Assembly (NCBI GenBank): GCA_021234535.1
Contig: CM037845.1
Location: 5,980,501-6,044,500, forward strand
Source: Stichopus chloronotus
Lineage: Eukaryota; Echinodermata; Holothuroidea; Aspidochirotida; Stichopodidae
Direction of reading: 5' to 3'
DNA: 64,000 nt
Below, in pieces: positions 38,344 through 51,200 of this stretch. A program made the position numbers and the translations under genes. Below the pieces are notes generated by a model, which worked only from the letters and a program-made list of their open reading frames with translations, was not told where the DNA came from and did no database searches. Positions within the stretch are counted from its first letter, which is position 1, and each line of letters starts with the position of its first letter.

Positions 38344-40680
38344 CAAAGAGGTTATCAAACCGTTGTGTAAATACGTAACGGTAATCATCAGGTAATACTC
38401 AGATGGTTAGGAAATTATTCAGAGCAGTTGACAGAAAACTGAACTTTTGCATTTTAGAGGGTACCATCGCCGTCAGTGCCGCCATGAGCTAGTTTCAAAA
38501 CCTGCTTGTGACAAAAGTATATTGCAACAATAAGCAGTCGCCACAATTTTAGGAAGAGGAGACCTTTGTCCATCAGATTCCGGTTTGCCGCTTATTGTCG
38601 GAAGTCTTATCGATGCCCGTCCGGACACCGTCTAGTCTTCAAGAATCGGTCTGCACCCTGACGAATACCGTAGGGACATCGAAAGGGAGTCGTTTGGGTA
38701 TCGGACGAGTACCTGTCGAGGATCGTTCATGAAATTACGTCCTATCCTAGAAATCAGATAAATCGGCCGGATTCAGATTAAAAAAGATTAAACGAAGACA
38801 CAGTACATCTCGCCTTATTGTTGCTTGCCTTATAATTTATGGGCGATTTACTTATGTACGTAAATGTCACCTCAAAGTGCGAGGGAAATCGAGAAAAAAC
38901 GTCTAAACAAGTTTAGAACTATTTGTGGAACATATCGACATCAATCCAGTTTTGGGTTTCCATTTATAATGTCTGTAAAAACAATCTTTTCTTTCTAAAT
39001 GATGTGTCTAACCTAACATTGTCATAATTACACATATTTGTCATGTAATTCAGCTATCCATATCATTTTCCTACCAAACTGTGACAAGGTATTCCCAGGG
39101 CGCTCAAGCAAATGAGTATCATATTTAAAATTATACCACTGTTTTCTCGGTAAGTTTGGCGAAGGTATACAAGGATGCCTACCGACTTGCCTACCGAAAA
39201 TGAGATGCAACATGCTTTAACAAATTTCCCTAATATTTCGGTCATTAGTTTTAGCAGGAAAGGGTATCAAAATAACGCTAAAGTTAGTAAAGATTAAAGA
39301 ACACATTAGGAAACTTCTGGAAGCTCAGAGGAAAGAAGCGAATTCGTGATCCTCATAGTTTCCATTATTATACTAACAGCCTCTCACTCATCGTTGTATC
39401 TATATGCGAAAAAAACTTTGCACAGACGCGAATGTGTTCCGCATATTGCCGTTAGTTTTTTGAACGAGATTCAATACCCAATACTTTCAAACCCACACAT
39501 CTATACCAGAAGATTTCAGTTCAACCTTTACCCAGACACTTCACCTTTGTTTTAAGTCACTGGAAGTGCTGTGTTTTATCTCCATTGTTTCATATTCCAA
39601 ACATTTTTGTGTGTGTGTGATGGCACAATGCGACTATAATCTGGGTCTGAGAAAGAATTTGCGGACTTCACAATAGGAAACGGTTTACCGTCATTCTACA
39701 AATATTTCTAAATGAATTAAATTATTTTTAATTTGCAAGCTTCAGAATGAAGAAGTGTGAAGACTCATCGATTATCCTGCACAATACTGACCTTGGATGA
39801 ATACCGGCGAGATTCCCTGACCTTTTTTTTGATAAGTATTCAGCGTTTAAGGAGGCAAGCGTGAACCAATCCATCTCAATACCAATCCCGGAATTCTTCC
39901 CGTAGACCGTATAAAATATGAAAACATGTAATCCTATTGAGATGTTCCTTAAAGAAAACCGTTTATTTCAATATCAATGATTCATCACGAAGTAATATGA
40001 ATCACGTAACAGCACTGACCACGTTGAAACAAAGAAACCCCTCTTAGCAGGGAAACATGTGACACCGTATTGCTAATTGCACTGTTGTATATACTCTAAG
40101 ATTTCTAGACCTACGTTTGGATGTTTCAATGGTAGTAGTTATTTCAGCCAGGGTTTACGAATATGTGTATTGATATACCATACAGTATTGATGACTCTAT
40201 ACCCATTGGGTTTGCAAATGATGTGTTTGGCTTTTAAAAACGAAATTGAATTGGTTATATACTGTCAAGTAAAGTGTGCCAGTTAGGAACATATATACTA
40301 TTCACGTTGTTCGATAAAGCTAGTTTTGAAAAGGTCGTAGAAATACAACATCTTCTACAAATGTGTTTACTGATGAAGATATATTTGGTTTATTGCCAAA
40401 CGTGTATCTCATACTGTTAAATTGGAAACGTCAACTTTCCAAGGACTTCGATTATTAAAATACCGTTGCATAGAATCAAATGCTATAATAATATCTGCCT
40501 GTGTGCAGTAATGATGTAATTCGAATTTCACAAATCATATCTTAACGTAATTATTTTCACTCTTTCAAAGCTTTACGATAAGCATGTTAATATTAAATTA
40601 GTAAATTATGACGATTGACATGCCATCAAAGTTAAAATGTATCTTTTGATTTAACTTTAGTTAAAATACGTTACTGAAAT
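38344..40680. other. Non-coding part of copy D
   Basis: Aligns with 58,660-63,880 of copy E. CCGG/CGATGCC-rich segment at 38,574-38,785 has a longer relative at 61,050-61,390. No host gene recognised. Confidence 0.5.
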
Positions 40681-41000
40681 ATATATTGGTATGAGTTTGA
40701 ATATGCTACTGGTATTAATTCAAATTTATACCGGTATTACATCAACCAGTCAGAAAAGTGGGATATATACTGGTGTTTGCTCGAATATTTACTGGTATTA
40801 ATTTGAATGTATGCCGGTATCAGTTGCATTAAATAAACCAATCAGAACACAGAACATATTCGGCATTAATTCGAACCGGTAATTAATACGAGCAGATACT
40901 GGTAATAATTCGAATTTAAATCTGTGTTAAGATAACCAATCAGAGAGGTTGATTATATACTGGTATTCACTCCAATGTCTACTCCGGGTAATTAATAACG
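40680..41000. repeat. Degenerate tandem repeat with TACTGGTATTAATTCGAAT core
   Basis: Three to four imperfect copies, roughly 100-120 bp apart, each with a ...ACTGGTATTAATTNGAAT block and an ACCAATCAGA or ACCAGTCAGA block. A matching stretch starts at about 63,880 in copy E. It lies just downstream (minus sense) of D1. Confidence 0.65.
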
Positions 41001-41387
41001 ATAGTATTTATACTATCAGCTTCATCTCTTACCTTTTCGTTTTGCCTCGATTCATTCATGAATTGCTAATTTTCCTACTTTACAATAATTTTTGTATTGT
41101 ATAAAATTTTGTTATGAATTCAGCATGTACATTTCCTAATATAAACTTTGAATGTCTTTTATGACGATTGAAACAAACAAACAACTAAGTAATTCCTAGT
41201 GTCAGAGATGATTCAGATATTGCGCCAGATTCATCATCAATCAACAGACGTGAAAGGGTTGAATGACGAGCCTGCCTCCTAGTTTTTAAAATCCAAGTAG
41301 GAGAGCTGAAAGGTGAACTCGTTCGAACTTAGCCTTCGAAAGCTGGTAGTTTTCCGAGGATTGAACCGGGAATGGTTCAGGTTGCGC

Positions 41388-41800
41388 TCAAAGTGGAGAG
41401 GTATCAACTGGGTAAGGATAGACAAACCCAGTGGGTTGAGTCTTCGAAGACGCTGCTTGACTTGTGTTTACCGGACCTTGGTTGAGCTGAGAAGGATTTG
41501 GTTGTAATACAGATTGCTGCATCGGATAAGCCCCTGAATTTTGACCCTGTTCAATCTGATTAGTAATTACGTCGTAGTATTGTGGCGGTGCATCATAATT
41601 GTTCTGGTTGAGCTGAGAGGCAGACGGGCCAGAAGGGTTTTCTGTTCCACTTACAGTAGCAACGTTGCCAGGGTTAGACGATCTAGCTCTAGTTCGTTTA
41701 GAATACCGATAGCTGACAAATAGGCCAACAAGAATTACGACGAAAATGAATATCGATGATACCACAATGGGAACGATATGAACATTTTCTTTTTCCGAAT
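41388..41800 (-). CDS. D1 final exon: TM and cytoplasmic tail
   Basis: Acceptor CTTTCACAG|AT at 41,800, phase 1; stop at 41,388. Short acidic stalk SEKENVH, TM, RYSKRTRARSS, SASQLNQNNYDAPPQYYD, glutamine/asparagine-rich stretch, TQPTGFVYPYPVDTSPL. Confidence 0.93.
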
Positions 41801-44800
41801 CTGTGAAAGAACAGGCAGTGAATTAACAGAATTGAATTCTAGATGGTTTAATTACGCATAAAAAAAAAATATACAGAGAACTGATTTACGAGAATGTACA
41901 TCTGCATTGAAGATCGTTCATGATGCTGTTTATGATGACAAGCAACGTAAAGGAAATAAATATAAGAACAAAGGAACTTACATTGTTGGCAACCAATCGC
42001 AACAGTTACGCAAGTACCAGGAGGAGCATTGAGGACCAGACAATCACTCAGTTTGTCATTGTCAAGGCCACAAAAGAATCTTACATCAGACCGTGGGGAG
42101 TTGCCAGGCCCAAATTGATCCGGGTCATAAATGATGTAGTAGTCCTCAAACCCTATTTGCCTACAAATTGTTGAAGCCTCATTCACATTGAAGTCATCGT
42201 CGCAGAGTGTTTCCCAACGATTTCTATCCCAAACTTCCACTCTTCCACTGTCATAATTAAAGCCACCAACCAGTCTTGGGACATATTGAGCTGATGGATG
42301 TAGAAAAGGTGTATACTAGAAAATAACAGGAATTGGGACACATCGCATGTATATATATACATGGCAACACATATGTTAATACATAATCATTTAGAGTGTT
42401 CAGTTAGACAAACAATTTTCGTATTCAGTATAGTTTGCATCTGATTGTCTCGAACAGCTAAATTAAAAGAACCTTATGACATTTGATTGAACTTTCTGTA
42501 TTCAAATATTAAGAGCATTGTTAAATGATACTAATTTCTTCTCACATTCCTGTAACATGTTCATGTCCAATAATCTTTACCAAAAGTGGTCATTGATACC
42601 GACGTGTTCCATACGTCTCATTCCATTACCTTTAAGTTAAATTAAAACTCATACCTTTCAGCTCCCCTTTTATCAACAGCATTATTGACATATGGTGAGG
42701 TAACTGTCCCCCAACAAATTGCACAAAACGTTAAAAGCCCGTCTTCTTCTCTTTTTGGTGACCTTTCATATCATGCATTTTATATGTTACCATTATCGGT
42801 TGATATGGTAAGTGCAGTACATGTCCGATTAATTCATATGAAAGGCATTCTAAAGTAATATATTAGATTTTCTCATTTCCAGATCATCTATGAAACAGAT
42901 TTTGCATTTGCTAGTTCTTCCGTGCAACGTAGCCTATATGATGTATGACCATGCATGGGATGTGAATTTTGCTTTTTTGTCAGACTTCTCGACATAAAAT
43001 TTGATGTGCATGAGGTTTTGAGAGTGAGAACATTGAGAACAACGTTTTCACCTCAGACTTGCCATTAGGACTTTGACATTCTCACCATTTATTTTAATCA
43101 TCACACTTGGGCACTGCTTCATGGATACAGTGTTTAAAGTTTTATCTAGTTTAAATGATATTTGAAACTGTACCTAAGTTTTGTATGGCACAATTCCTGT
43201 TGAAACATAACTTGGAACCTTTACGTAGAAGAAAGGCTTGACACACGTTTTGGTCATAACGAACTACTCGTACCCTTTCATTACCGCTACACAAACTTGG
43301 GAGCCATTTCATACGGGACCTCTTGGCACTGTCCAACAACTTGCACTTGAGTATTACAAATGATGCTACGTCGGCTACTGCGCATAATCTGTTTACGCAG
43401 AAACAAAAACTCTCTTACGAGAGTATGAGATCATACAATTTGAAGAACAAAAGAAATGAACAACCTTCTAGCGCCTTACATGCAAGTGACAAAGTGTAGG
43501 CCTACATAATGTTAACTTAATGTACCTGGGATCTGACAAGAGACTCCTACATCCTCGTTATGGCCACAGTTATGCTCATACCATCCATCGTGATAGCATT
43601 GATCCAATGTATGTTCCATCCCATCACAGTTGACATTGTCCAACATGATCGGACCAGATCCTTCTCCAAAGATGGCATTGCCCTCATAACCAGTTGCACC
43701 AGGGTAACCAAGTTGTCGACAGACAACCTGCGCTGCTGCCATGTCAAAGTCGTCGTCACAGACTGTGCCCCATACTCCCCAATGATAAATTTCAACACGT
43801 CCTGAGCGATCGCTGTAACCATCAACAAGTCTCACTTGAGCGTCATATATCGCATCTAAGTGTCGAAAAGAAGCAAGAATAGAGGTAATTGTACTAATGA
43901 CCGTCAAATCAGGGGTCAAGAATCCATACACGTAATGGAATTATCGCTGGCAGATATTGTGTAATTAACACAACCAATAACTACATGTTATATCTGTGAA
44001 TGATAAACACCACGGATTTCAAAATGAAGTGGGTACAAACCCGCATATGCGCAAACGACAGATGCATCCTTGGAGTGAGAACAACTCACTGTATCCCAAT
44101 TGCTGTAGGAACAAGCTCGCCAATCCCACTCAAGTCCGTTACAATCAAAGTTTTCCATAATAGGACCATCTCCCTCTCCATAATAAGCTTCTGAATAATA
44201 ACTTCTAACTTCGGTGAATCCTAACTGACGGCAAATTACAATAGCGTCCTCATACGAAAAAGAGTCACCACAAATAGTCCCCCATTGTCCCATGTGATAT
44301 ATTTCAACTCTTCCGGACCTTTCGGAGTGACCATTTCTCAGACGAACAACTCCTGTACCTGTTGATTAATCAATGTGGAGAGAAAATGTCTGTTTACATT
44401 TCCTTGACCTTATTACACATGTAACATGTTCACTCCACTTTTCAGAATGGGTGCATGCGTGTGTGTGTGTGTGTAAATAATAATCTGTTCGAGACATAAT
44501 AATTTCAGCTTTTTTCAGTAAAGGTAACTTTCACTAGTCTTAATCTAAGTCTCATCCTATCCCTATATTGAGGCGGAAACCTACTATAATTTTGCTCAAG
44601 TTAAAAATCAAGCGTACAAACGAGCGAACGGAGTATGATTCCAATTAACTGAAAACCATATCTGGATGATAAACAATTTAAAATCACCATAGTCAAAATT
44701 TGATACATTGAAGCACATTATCTCCGAGTATGCAATTACATCAAATATAATCGTGTGACATGTTATATTCTTAGAATAAACGCAAGCTCAGTAACGTTTG

Positions 44801-47638
44801 GTCCTTATCAGAGGTCAAGGAATGTTAATAAATATTCGAATCATTAAACACAGAATACGCTAATCAAATGTAACCTACACAAAGCTCGTATTTACATGAC
44901 AGATTGACGTAAAGATAATTGTCAAATCGTCAAAAAAGTGAAAGAATTTAAAATGAATCTGTGAAAATGTTTGCAATAAAGAGTTACAATATATGAACCT
45001 TATATAAATATTATACTTTATTTTATAATACTTTACTTTTTTATATTATACTTTTTTTCTTCATTTTAGTTCATGGCTCTACGGTACAATACATGGCGTT
45101 CAAATTGTTGCATCATAATGAATTGCCGGAAACATATATTGAAATGAAGAACGTCAACGTGACATTTTAACTACAATAGCGAAGTCTGCATATGAGTCTG
45201 TCCTACAGTCAATTCAAGGTATACCACTCTCGGGTTATAAGAGCTGACAAAGACACTTATTAGTCTAGAACTTGGATATCCACTTTGACATGTTTCTGTC
45301 ATCGACCACGAATGATCCATAAAAACCACGACACACGAAAGCAAGAAATAATATAGGCCTATAGCTGGGACCCAGATGGGAGAGGCACTATCAGATGGTT
45401 GTAGCTAGGCTGACATATTCTACCCACATTGGCAACCTACATTTTATGAGACACCATTTATTTACATACACAAAGTGTTTGTTATAAGGCGTTTTACATA
45501 ATGAGGACTGTATAGGGCATGCACGGTTTTCACGACAAAGCCTTACAGTTGCATTCAGCAAAACAAACAAGTTACCTCAATATGACCAGTACTAGTGACG
45601 CAGATTGCCTTTTTCGGGATTTTTGTGATTTCTCATCTGCGGTCTACGACTACGAGTCGATCTCCCTAAAAATAAAATGTCCTATCGGTGAGATATACGT
45701 TTCTTTCTATGGAGTTAGTATTCAAATAATATGTAGAAATAGCAATCAGAGCCTGCATCTCACAAGTAATTGTGAGAGCTCTTTATACCATCTTACTAGA
45801 ATCTGTGCACGTCACTCCGGCATCTTCGCGGTGATCACAATAACGTGTGTTCCATCCGTCATAATCGCACTGGCTCCAGTATTTTTCTTCTCCACTACAC
45901 TGAATGGAATACATTATCGGTCCTATTCCTTCACCAAAATGTGATTCGAGGCGAACATCATCTGCTCCAGAATAACCTAGTTGTCGACAAACTACGTCAC
46001 CGGCTTCATGAAGCCACAAATCGTCACAAACTGTGCCCCATGCGTTGTTGTAGAATACCTCGACTCTACCTTCATTGTCCTTCGTTCCCCCGACGAGTCG
46101 CACCCCACCACTCTCCTCTCCTGCATGAGCAACAAAAATTGCGTAGCCTTAAAATATCCAGAAATGTCACGAATTTCTAGAGAAAAAAAGTTGTAACATA
46201 AACGTGGTTGTTTTAAGTGGATTTGCCAATACCATCATGGAGTTTCACTGTGCAGTGTGACTGCAACTAGTTAAATGGTATTATTATAGATAACCAGAAT
46301 TAAAAAATTAAAGAAAATTAAAAAATATGGTTCCGACTATGCCGCCATGAATAGCTGTTCACTATAGCATACACACGCAAATGAAAAGGGTGTAAGCCTT
46401 TGATTAATAGTACATGTACAGCCTGACATAAAAGACATCAAATAGTGTATGTGGTTCATCAATGTACTACATGAAATCATTTCCAGCTTACACAATGAAT
46501 TTTTTGAGATAGAATAAAAATGTTTCTGCAGGTTTGACCTCAGTTGACCTCATTTGACTCTTGACCTCCACTAAAACTGGTAGGAAAGTCAGCGGCAAAT
46601 ATCACATGTCGCAAATGTTGAAAGAGAACTATGCATTCATCTTCCAGATGTTCGAGTATGAAAATTGTCTTGACATTGGGGTTGGCCCTACACAATTCTG
46701 ACTCTCCAAGAAAGCTCAGTAGTTAATCGCCGTTACTTAAAATGAACAGTTGTGAATGGATGCGAATATTCATATATACAAAAATAAGGCTTAACCAATG
46801 TTAGTAACTGTAGTAAATGTAGTAACTATGACATTCGGCTACGAATTTGACTTTCACTTTCACTGACAAATTTTCAACTCATATCTCATCTTTAACAGCG
46901 AGTTACCTATACAGAACAAATCAATTCGGCGAGAATCGGTAGTGACGTAAAGCAACTTTGCTGACATGAAAGAAATGCATGGTCGCTGAACACCTATAAT
47001 TTTTTTAGGTGTGCTCCACACAGCAGTAGACCTAAAGTATTGCTGTCGGCACCTCATGCGAAATGGAAACATTTGTCTTTATCTTCCGTTTTGTTTCAGG
47101 TTTTAAAAGGTTTCGAGTTTAATTGTACCATACGGTTACGTTTCACCGTGCCTACCCGTGTACCATCTCCAATTGGGAAACATCAGTGACACACATGGAT
47201 ATAGGTAACGTCTGCAATGACAAGGGAGATGCAGATACAAGATCAATTTATTCTGTATTGTTAACTCTCTCCCCTTAAGTTTGATGACTCTATGATTGTC
47301 TCGCTATAGGGAACATTATTCATTGTCTGATAATTTGTCTATTCATAGTCTGATAAATTATCATAAATTCCACAGGCAGAAAGTCATTAGTGATTGACAA
47401 TGCTGAAGTGATGCACATTTATTTCATTGAATTATCAGTAATAGGGGTGTATCGGTAATAGGGTGTGTACAGTAATCGATAACCCATCCCCTGTCTCTAC
47501 AATGAAAACTTCCACCCCCCCCCCCCGAGATGTACATGAAAACAAGTAAAATACTATTTTACCTTCTACTGCTAAGCACATTAACTGAAATCCCATCAGT
47601 AAAATCAATGGGTATCCCGAGTTTCTATGGATGGTCAT
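41388..47638 (-). CDS. SRCR gene D1: signal peptide, four SRCR domains, TM, PPQY tail
   Basis: Six exons (47,638-47,563; 46,120-45,797; 44,358-44,041; 43,855-43,526; 42,290-41,982; 41,800-41,388) join in phase 1 throughout to 589 residues without a stop. Leader 1-25; SRCR domains about 26-133, 134-239, 240-349 and 350-452, each with six cysteines; TM about 461-483 (IVPIVVSSIFIFVVILVG); basic anchor RYSKRTRAR; tail of about 100 residues with PPQY (about 524-527) and YPYPVDTSPL at the end. Type I scavenger-receptor layout. The tail shares SASQLN...PPxY with genes B and C, so the membrane module has one origin. Ligand and role are not shown by the sequence; innate immune recognition is inferred from the family. 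Confidence 0.9.
41982..42290 (-). CDS. D1 SRCR exon 4 (membrane-proximal, divergent)
   Basis: 309 bp, acceptor TACATCCATCAG|CT, donor CAACAAT|GTAAGT. PRLVGGFNYDSGRVEVW, ETLCDDDF, STICRQIGF, then a less usual C-terminal half (RFFCGLDNDKLSDC, TCVTVAIGC). Six cysteines remain; the loops are unlike those of the other domains. Confidence 0.9.
42291..43525 (-). other. D1 intron before SRCR exon 4
   Basis: Non-coding, no repeat of note recognised. The introns at 43,856-44,040 and 41,801-41,981 are short and plain. The intron at 44,359-45,796 has a GT run near 44,459-44,474. Confidence 0.6.
43526..43855 (-). CDS. D1 SRCR exon 3
   Basis: 330 bp, acceptor CGACACTTAG|AT, donor CCCAG|GTACAT. AQVRLVDGYSDRSGRVEIY, WGTVCDDDFD, VVCRQLGYPGATGY, FGEGSGPIMLDNVNC, HNCGHNEDVGVSC. 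Confidence 0.95.
44041..44358 (-). CDS. D1 SRCR exon 2
   Basis: 318 bp, acceptor ATCAACAG|GT, donor GCGG|GTTTGT (a weaker donor). VVRLRNGHSERSGRVEIY, WGTICGDSFSYED, VICRQLGF, YYGEGDGPIM, six cysteines. Domain similarity and phase support it. Confidence 0.92.
45797..46120 (-). CDS. D1 SRCR exon 1
   Basis: 324 bp, acceptor CTCATGCAG|GA, donor TTCTA|GTAAGA. VRLVGGTKDNEGRVEVF, AWGTVCDDLW, VVCRQLGYSGADDV, FGEGIGPIM, WSQC, DAGVTC. Parent-like form of the relics at 35,895 and 57,500. Confidence 0.95.
46121..47562 (-). other. D1 intron 1
   Basis: Contains TTGACCTC-type repeats at about 46,530-46,570 (inverse of the AGGTCA cluster at 36,664) and a C14 run at about 47,514-47,527. No exon seen. Confidence 0.55.
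47563..47638 (-). CDS. D1 exon 1: signal peptide
   Basis: ATG at 47,638; MTIHRNSGYP then LILLMGFQLMCLAVE and donor G|GTAAAA, phase 1. The leader differs from the 28-residue leaders of A, B, C and D2. Its 5' side (47,810-48,130) resembles 38,020-38,450 and 58,375-58,755, a candidate conserved promoter region. Confidence 0.75.
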
Positions 47639-48145
47639 GATGCGGATTTGACAGGAAAACCAAAATCGCGAAATGCATCGTTGAGGGTTAAGTGTGTTGT
47701 ACTTTTCAAATTGTATGGCTGTGTATTATGCTTGAATGATGCGATCACTAAATATGCGGTAGTTTATGTGAGGTGAACTAAAACTTTGGACAGTGTTTTC
47801 CTCTCTCCCTCTGTCTGAACATGGACTTTGTACTGTTTTCTCTGTTGAATGTCGTCGATGGACTGATATTACTAAATTAATTAGAGGCAAAGCTAGATAA
47901 TGTCACAGTTTAGTGTGGAAAACAACCATTCAAAAGACTGCTATGCTATTTGCTCGTACAGATAGCTCTCTGAGCCGGCTATAGCTGAAACCTTTGAATA
48001 TAAATATATATAAATATATTTACTCATCAAATGATTGATCATCGTCTCCACAAATTCCATAATTCTCATATAATAATGAGGTGTGGGGATGATGTACGTG
48101 GATTGAAACTTATTCAGATCAGTTGACAGGAAACAGGAAGTTTAC
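47639..48145. other. Spacer between D2 and D1
   Basis: About 0.5 kb. Part (47,810-48,130) is shared with the 5' sides of the two dead SRCR loci (38,020-38,450 and 58,375-58,755), e.g. GGACTTTGTACTGTTT and CAGTTGACAG. Likely D1 promoter and 5' UTR, by inference. Confidence 0.5.
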
Positions 48146-48252
48146 TTAAGTTATATCCACTAATATGAGGTGATCATCGTTAGCGTTAGGCCCTACAAAC
48201 ACTGGTGGAGACACGGGTACAAGGGAGCCACGATTAGCCACTTGCTCATCCC
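48146..48252 (-). CDS. D2 candidate final exon, soluble tail
   Basis: Acceptor after a T-rich tract (TGTTTTATGTTTAG|GG) at 48,252, phase 1, 34 codons (DEQVANRGSLVP...HLILVDIT) and TAA. It has no TM and no similarity I recognise. Fits phase and strand only. Confidence 0.4.
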
Positions 48253-51200
48253 CTAAACATAAAACATATAAAAAAATACAACAACGATAAAAGAAAAAAT
48301 AAAATGCAGTACCCTGCAGGGCTTTGTTATTTGAAACAATTGTATCTGGTACCAAGTTTGAATCCCGTGATAGGCCGGCCTGCGAATTCTTTCCCATATA
48401 ATGGCAATGAAAGATATATGCATTATTCATATTCAAAATATAAATAATTTTTTACCGAGTCACGCATCCGGCACTTGCACAATAATGCAAGGTTTCAACT
48501 GTTTACCAATTGTACGATGAAATTCTGTGCGCCAGCCGACAGAGAAATAAAACACAATATAAACATAAACACAAGTTTGCCAGCGACTTGATCATTTGCT
48601 GACAGTTAGCAGGTTTGAGCTATATAGTACAGACCGAAAACTAGAGGATATCTCCATTTACTAAAACACATATTCGTTGTCCAAACTGCTCGCGACAAAT
48701 GGCAACTTTCAAACAAGGTTTCTGATTTGCTGGGCGAATAGACTAAGGTTGGGTTGTGCAGGGAGCTGTCTTCCAGCTCTTTGGGTTATGTAACTTACAT
48801 CAAGACTTAGCCTTGTTAGCGTTACTGAACTCTCGCATAGCCTAGGCCATAGGCTTAGGCCTAGGTTTCTAATCAACCTACTGTAGGCAATAGGCCCTAA
48901 CTTGGCTATTGTACGAGACTGTAAAACTTCAAGCCAGGCTTAGGTCCACCGTACTACTTAGGACTAAAGCTAACTTCCAAAGTGTGACTAGCTAGAAGAC
49001 GTCAGAGTAGCCATTCTTATAATCGACAGTCCATTTGCCTGATTGTCAAATCAAACGATTAATAATCCATTACTACTTTTATTACTTCAGATACATGTAC
49101 GTTTCGATACCTTGCATAAAAATACGTTTTATTTTTTGATGAAATACTTGCCAGTTGGTTCGCATCTCACTCCGGCATCTTCTCCATGACTGCAGTCATG
49201 TTCGTAAAGTTCATTACTTGAACACTGCAATAGCGTCGATTCCCATCCATCGCAATGCACATTATCTAAGAGAATTTCTCCGTCCCCAGCACCAAAGTAA
49301 GCGTTGTCCAATGCTTCAGCAGATCCTTCGTATCCGAGTTGCCTGCAAACAACGTTTGCGTCTGCAGTATCCCAGTCGTCATCACAAACTGTATTCCACT
49401 GTCCATCATAATATACCTCCACACGCCCTTCGTTGGCTGAAGATCCTTCCACGAGTCTAACATCGCCATCATTCCCCCACCATTGCAGAGTTGTCGTTTC
49501 AAAATCTGCACAGGGAGAGATTCTTTATTCAATCAGTTTTAATACAATCGCTGTATACGAGTTTCTGTTAACCATTTCTTTTCATCTTAGCAACAGAAAG
49601 AAAAAAAGCCACTTAATGAACCGTCGACATAATTACGGTTACTAAAAGACTGTCAATCAAATTTATCGATAAAATCACTTGTACAACAGAGTCTAAACAA
49701 ATCAACGGAAGGTTGTGGAGCTACATCTCCAGGACGACTGTTATGGGCATACTGAATGATGTACTTGCCATAACGTTCACATCTCACTCCTGCGTCTTCT
49801 GAATGGACACAATTATGTACGTACAGGCCATTACTTTGACACTCTAACAGTGTCGGTTCCCATCCAATGCATCTTAAATCATCTAGTATAATGTCTCCTT
49901 CTCCAGCACCAAAGTAAGCGGCACTTAATGCTTCTTCAGCTCCTCTGTATCCGAGTTGCCTGCAAACAACGTCAGCGTCTGTAATGTCCCAGTCATCATC
50001 ACAAACCGTATTCCACTTGCCGTCATGATATACCTCCACACGCCCTTCGAAGGGGGATGAACCTCCGACGAGTCTAACATCGCCGTCATTCCACCACCAA
50101 TACGGAGTTGTCATTTCATATTCTGCATAGAAAATGCAAATCAATCGCATTTGTCAAGAAAAGAAAAAAATATAACCTTAAAATCTTTCCGGTCTACATG
50201 CAAAATATTTTTTAAATGGAAATAATTTGATTTATTCCCCACATTCAGTAGTATGAATTATGGTGTACAAGAAAATGCCTGTAGAAAAAAATATCAGTGC
50301 TGCATTCCAAAGGGTAATGTCTCCACAGCTGTTTACTGAACGGGATTTGCATATACGTAGCACTTGAACGTGAGATGCGACAAACCAAATTGACATGGAT
50401 TTGTCATATATTATTTAAATAATTCAACGTAATTGCTACATACGGATTCTTGTCTTTATACTTTTCTTTGTATATAACAATCAAAATAGTTTTCGACCAA
50501 TAAGACCCACGGCGCCCCCCCCCCCCCGATATACATACACACATATTATACCTCTTGCTATTCGTCCGGACTAGAATTTACTTCCAGTGCACAAATCAAT
50601 GGGGTATGAAGGCCAGTTTAGCGATTTCATGGGGAGTATAACACCGGGGTGGTAAAATCGTATGTTTCTAGGAGGGGAAGAAAACATCTGTCATGATACA
50701 TCGTCGGAAAGACCCGACAGAGACTGCAATAACTATTTCGGTTAATATAAGGCGGTATATAAGGTCTCAGAAAGAAAGCAATTACAGGGGCGTAGCGAGG
50801 ATTAAATGTTAGGGGGTCCATGGGGAGGGGTGTCCCTCCTTCCACAGGGAGGGGTATCCCCCTTCTTTTTGGAAAATTTTAGCTCACGGAGGGTGGGCTA
50901 GATGCAAAATGGTGCCACATTTGAAGCTGAATTTGAAGGAATCCCTATTTTTCAAGTAATGTTATTAATTCTTCGTCAATTTTGAATCTTCCTGTCCCCC
51001 ACCCATTCTCCTACCCTCACACGGGGGTAGCGTTTTGCCTAAAGCATCTTTCATTTGTCATATTTTTCCTCCTCCTTCCCGTTCTCTCTCTTTTAATTTT
51101 TTCGTTGATCGTCGCCCCTTGGCTACGCCCCTGAGCAATGATACAACTGAGTTTAAGAACTAAAAACAAAGCTTAATCGTTCATGTAGGGTCGTAATTTT

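Larger units (their letters stand above)
34360..41050. repeat. Second segmental duplication, copy D
   Basis: Matches 53,975-64,000 in order. Pairs: 34,360/53,975, 35,140/56,680, 35,890/57,490, 37,020/58,018, 38,030/58,385, 38,930/62,160 and 40,080/63,277. The offset grows from 19.6 to 23.2 kb because copy E has gained about 1.9 kb near 54,780 and about 2.1 kb near 58,950, while D gained a solo LTR. The D1/D2 gene block follows copy D, so a further block may follow copy E beyond the window. Confidence 0.88.

Noticed and set aside
45519..46196. Plus-strand frames of 71-141 codons, some with hydrophobic stretches
   Set aside because: They are antisense to the D1 SRCR exon and have no codon or motif support. 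The same applies to plus-strand frames at 35,826-36,279 and 51,565-51,876.
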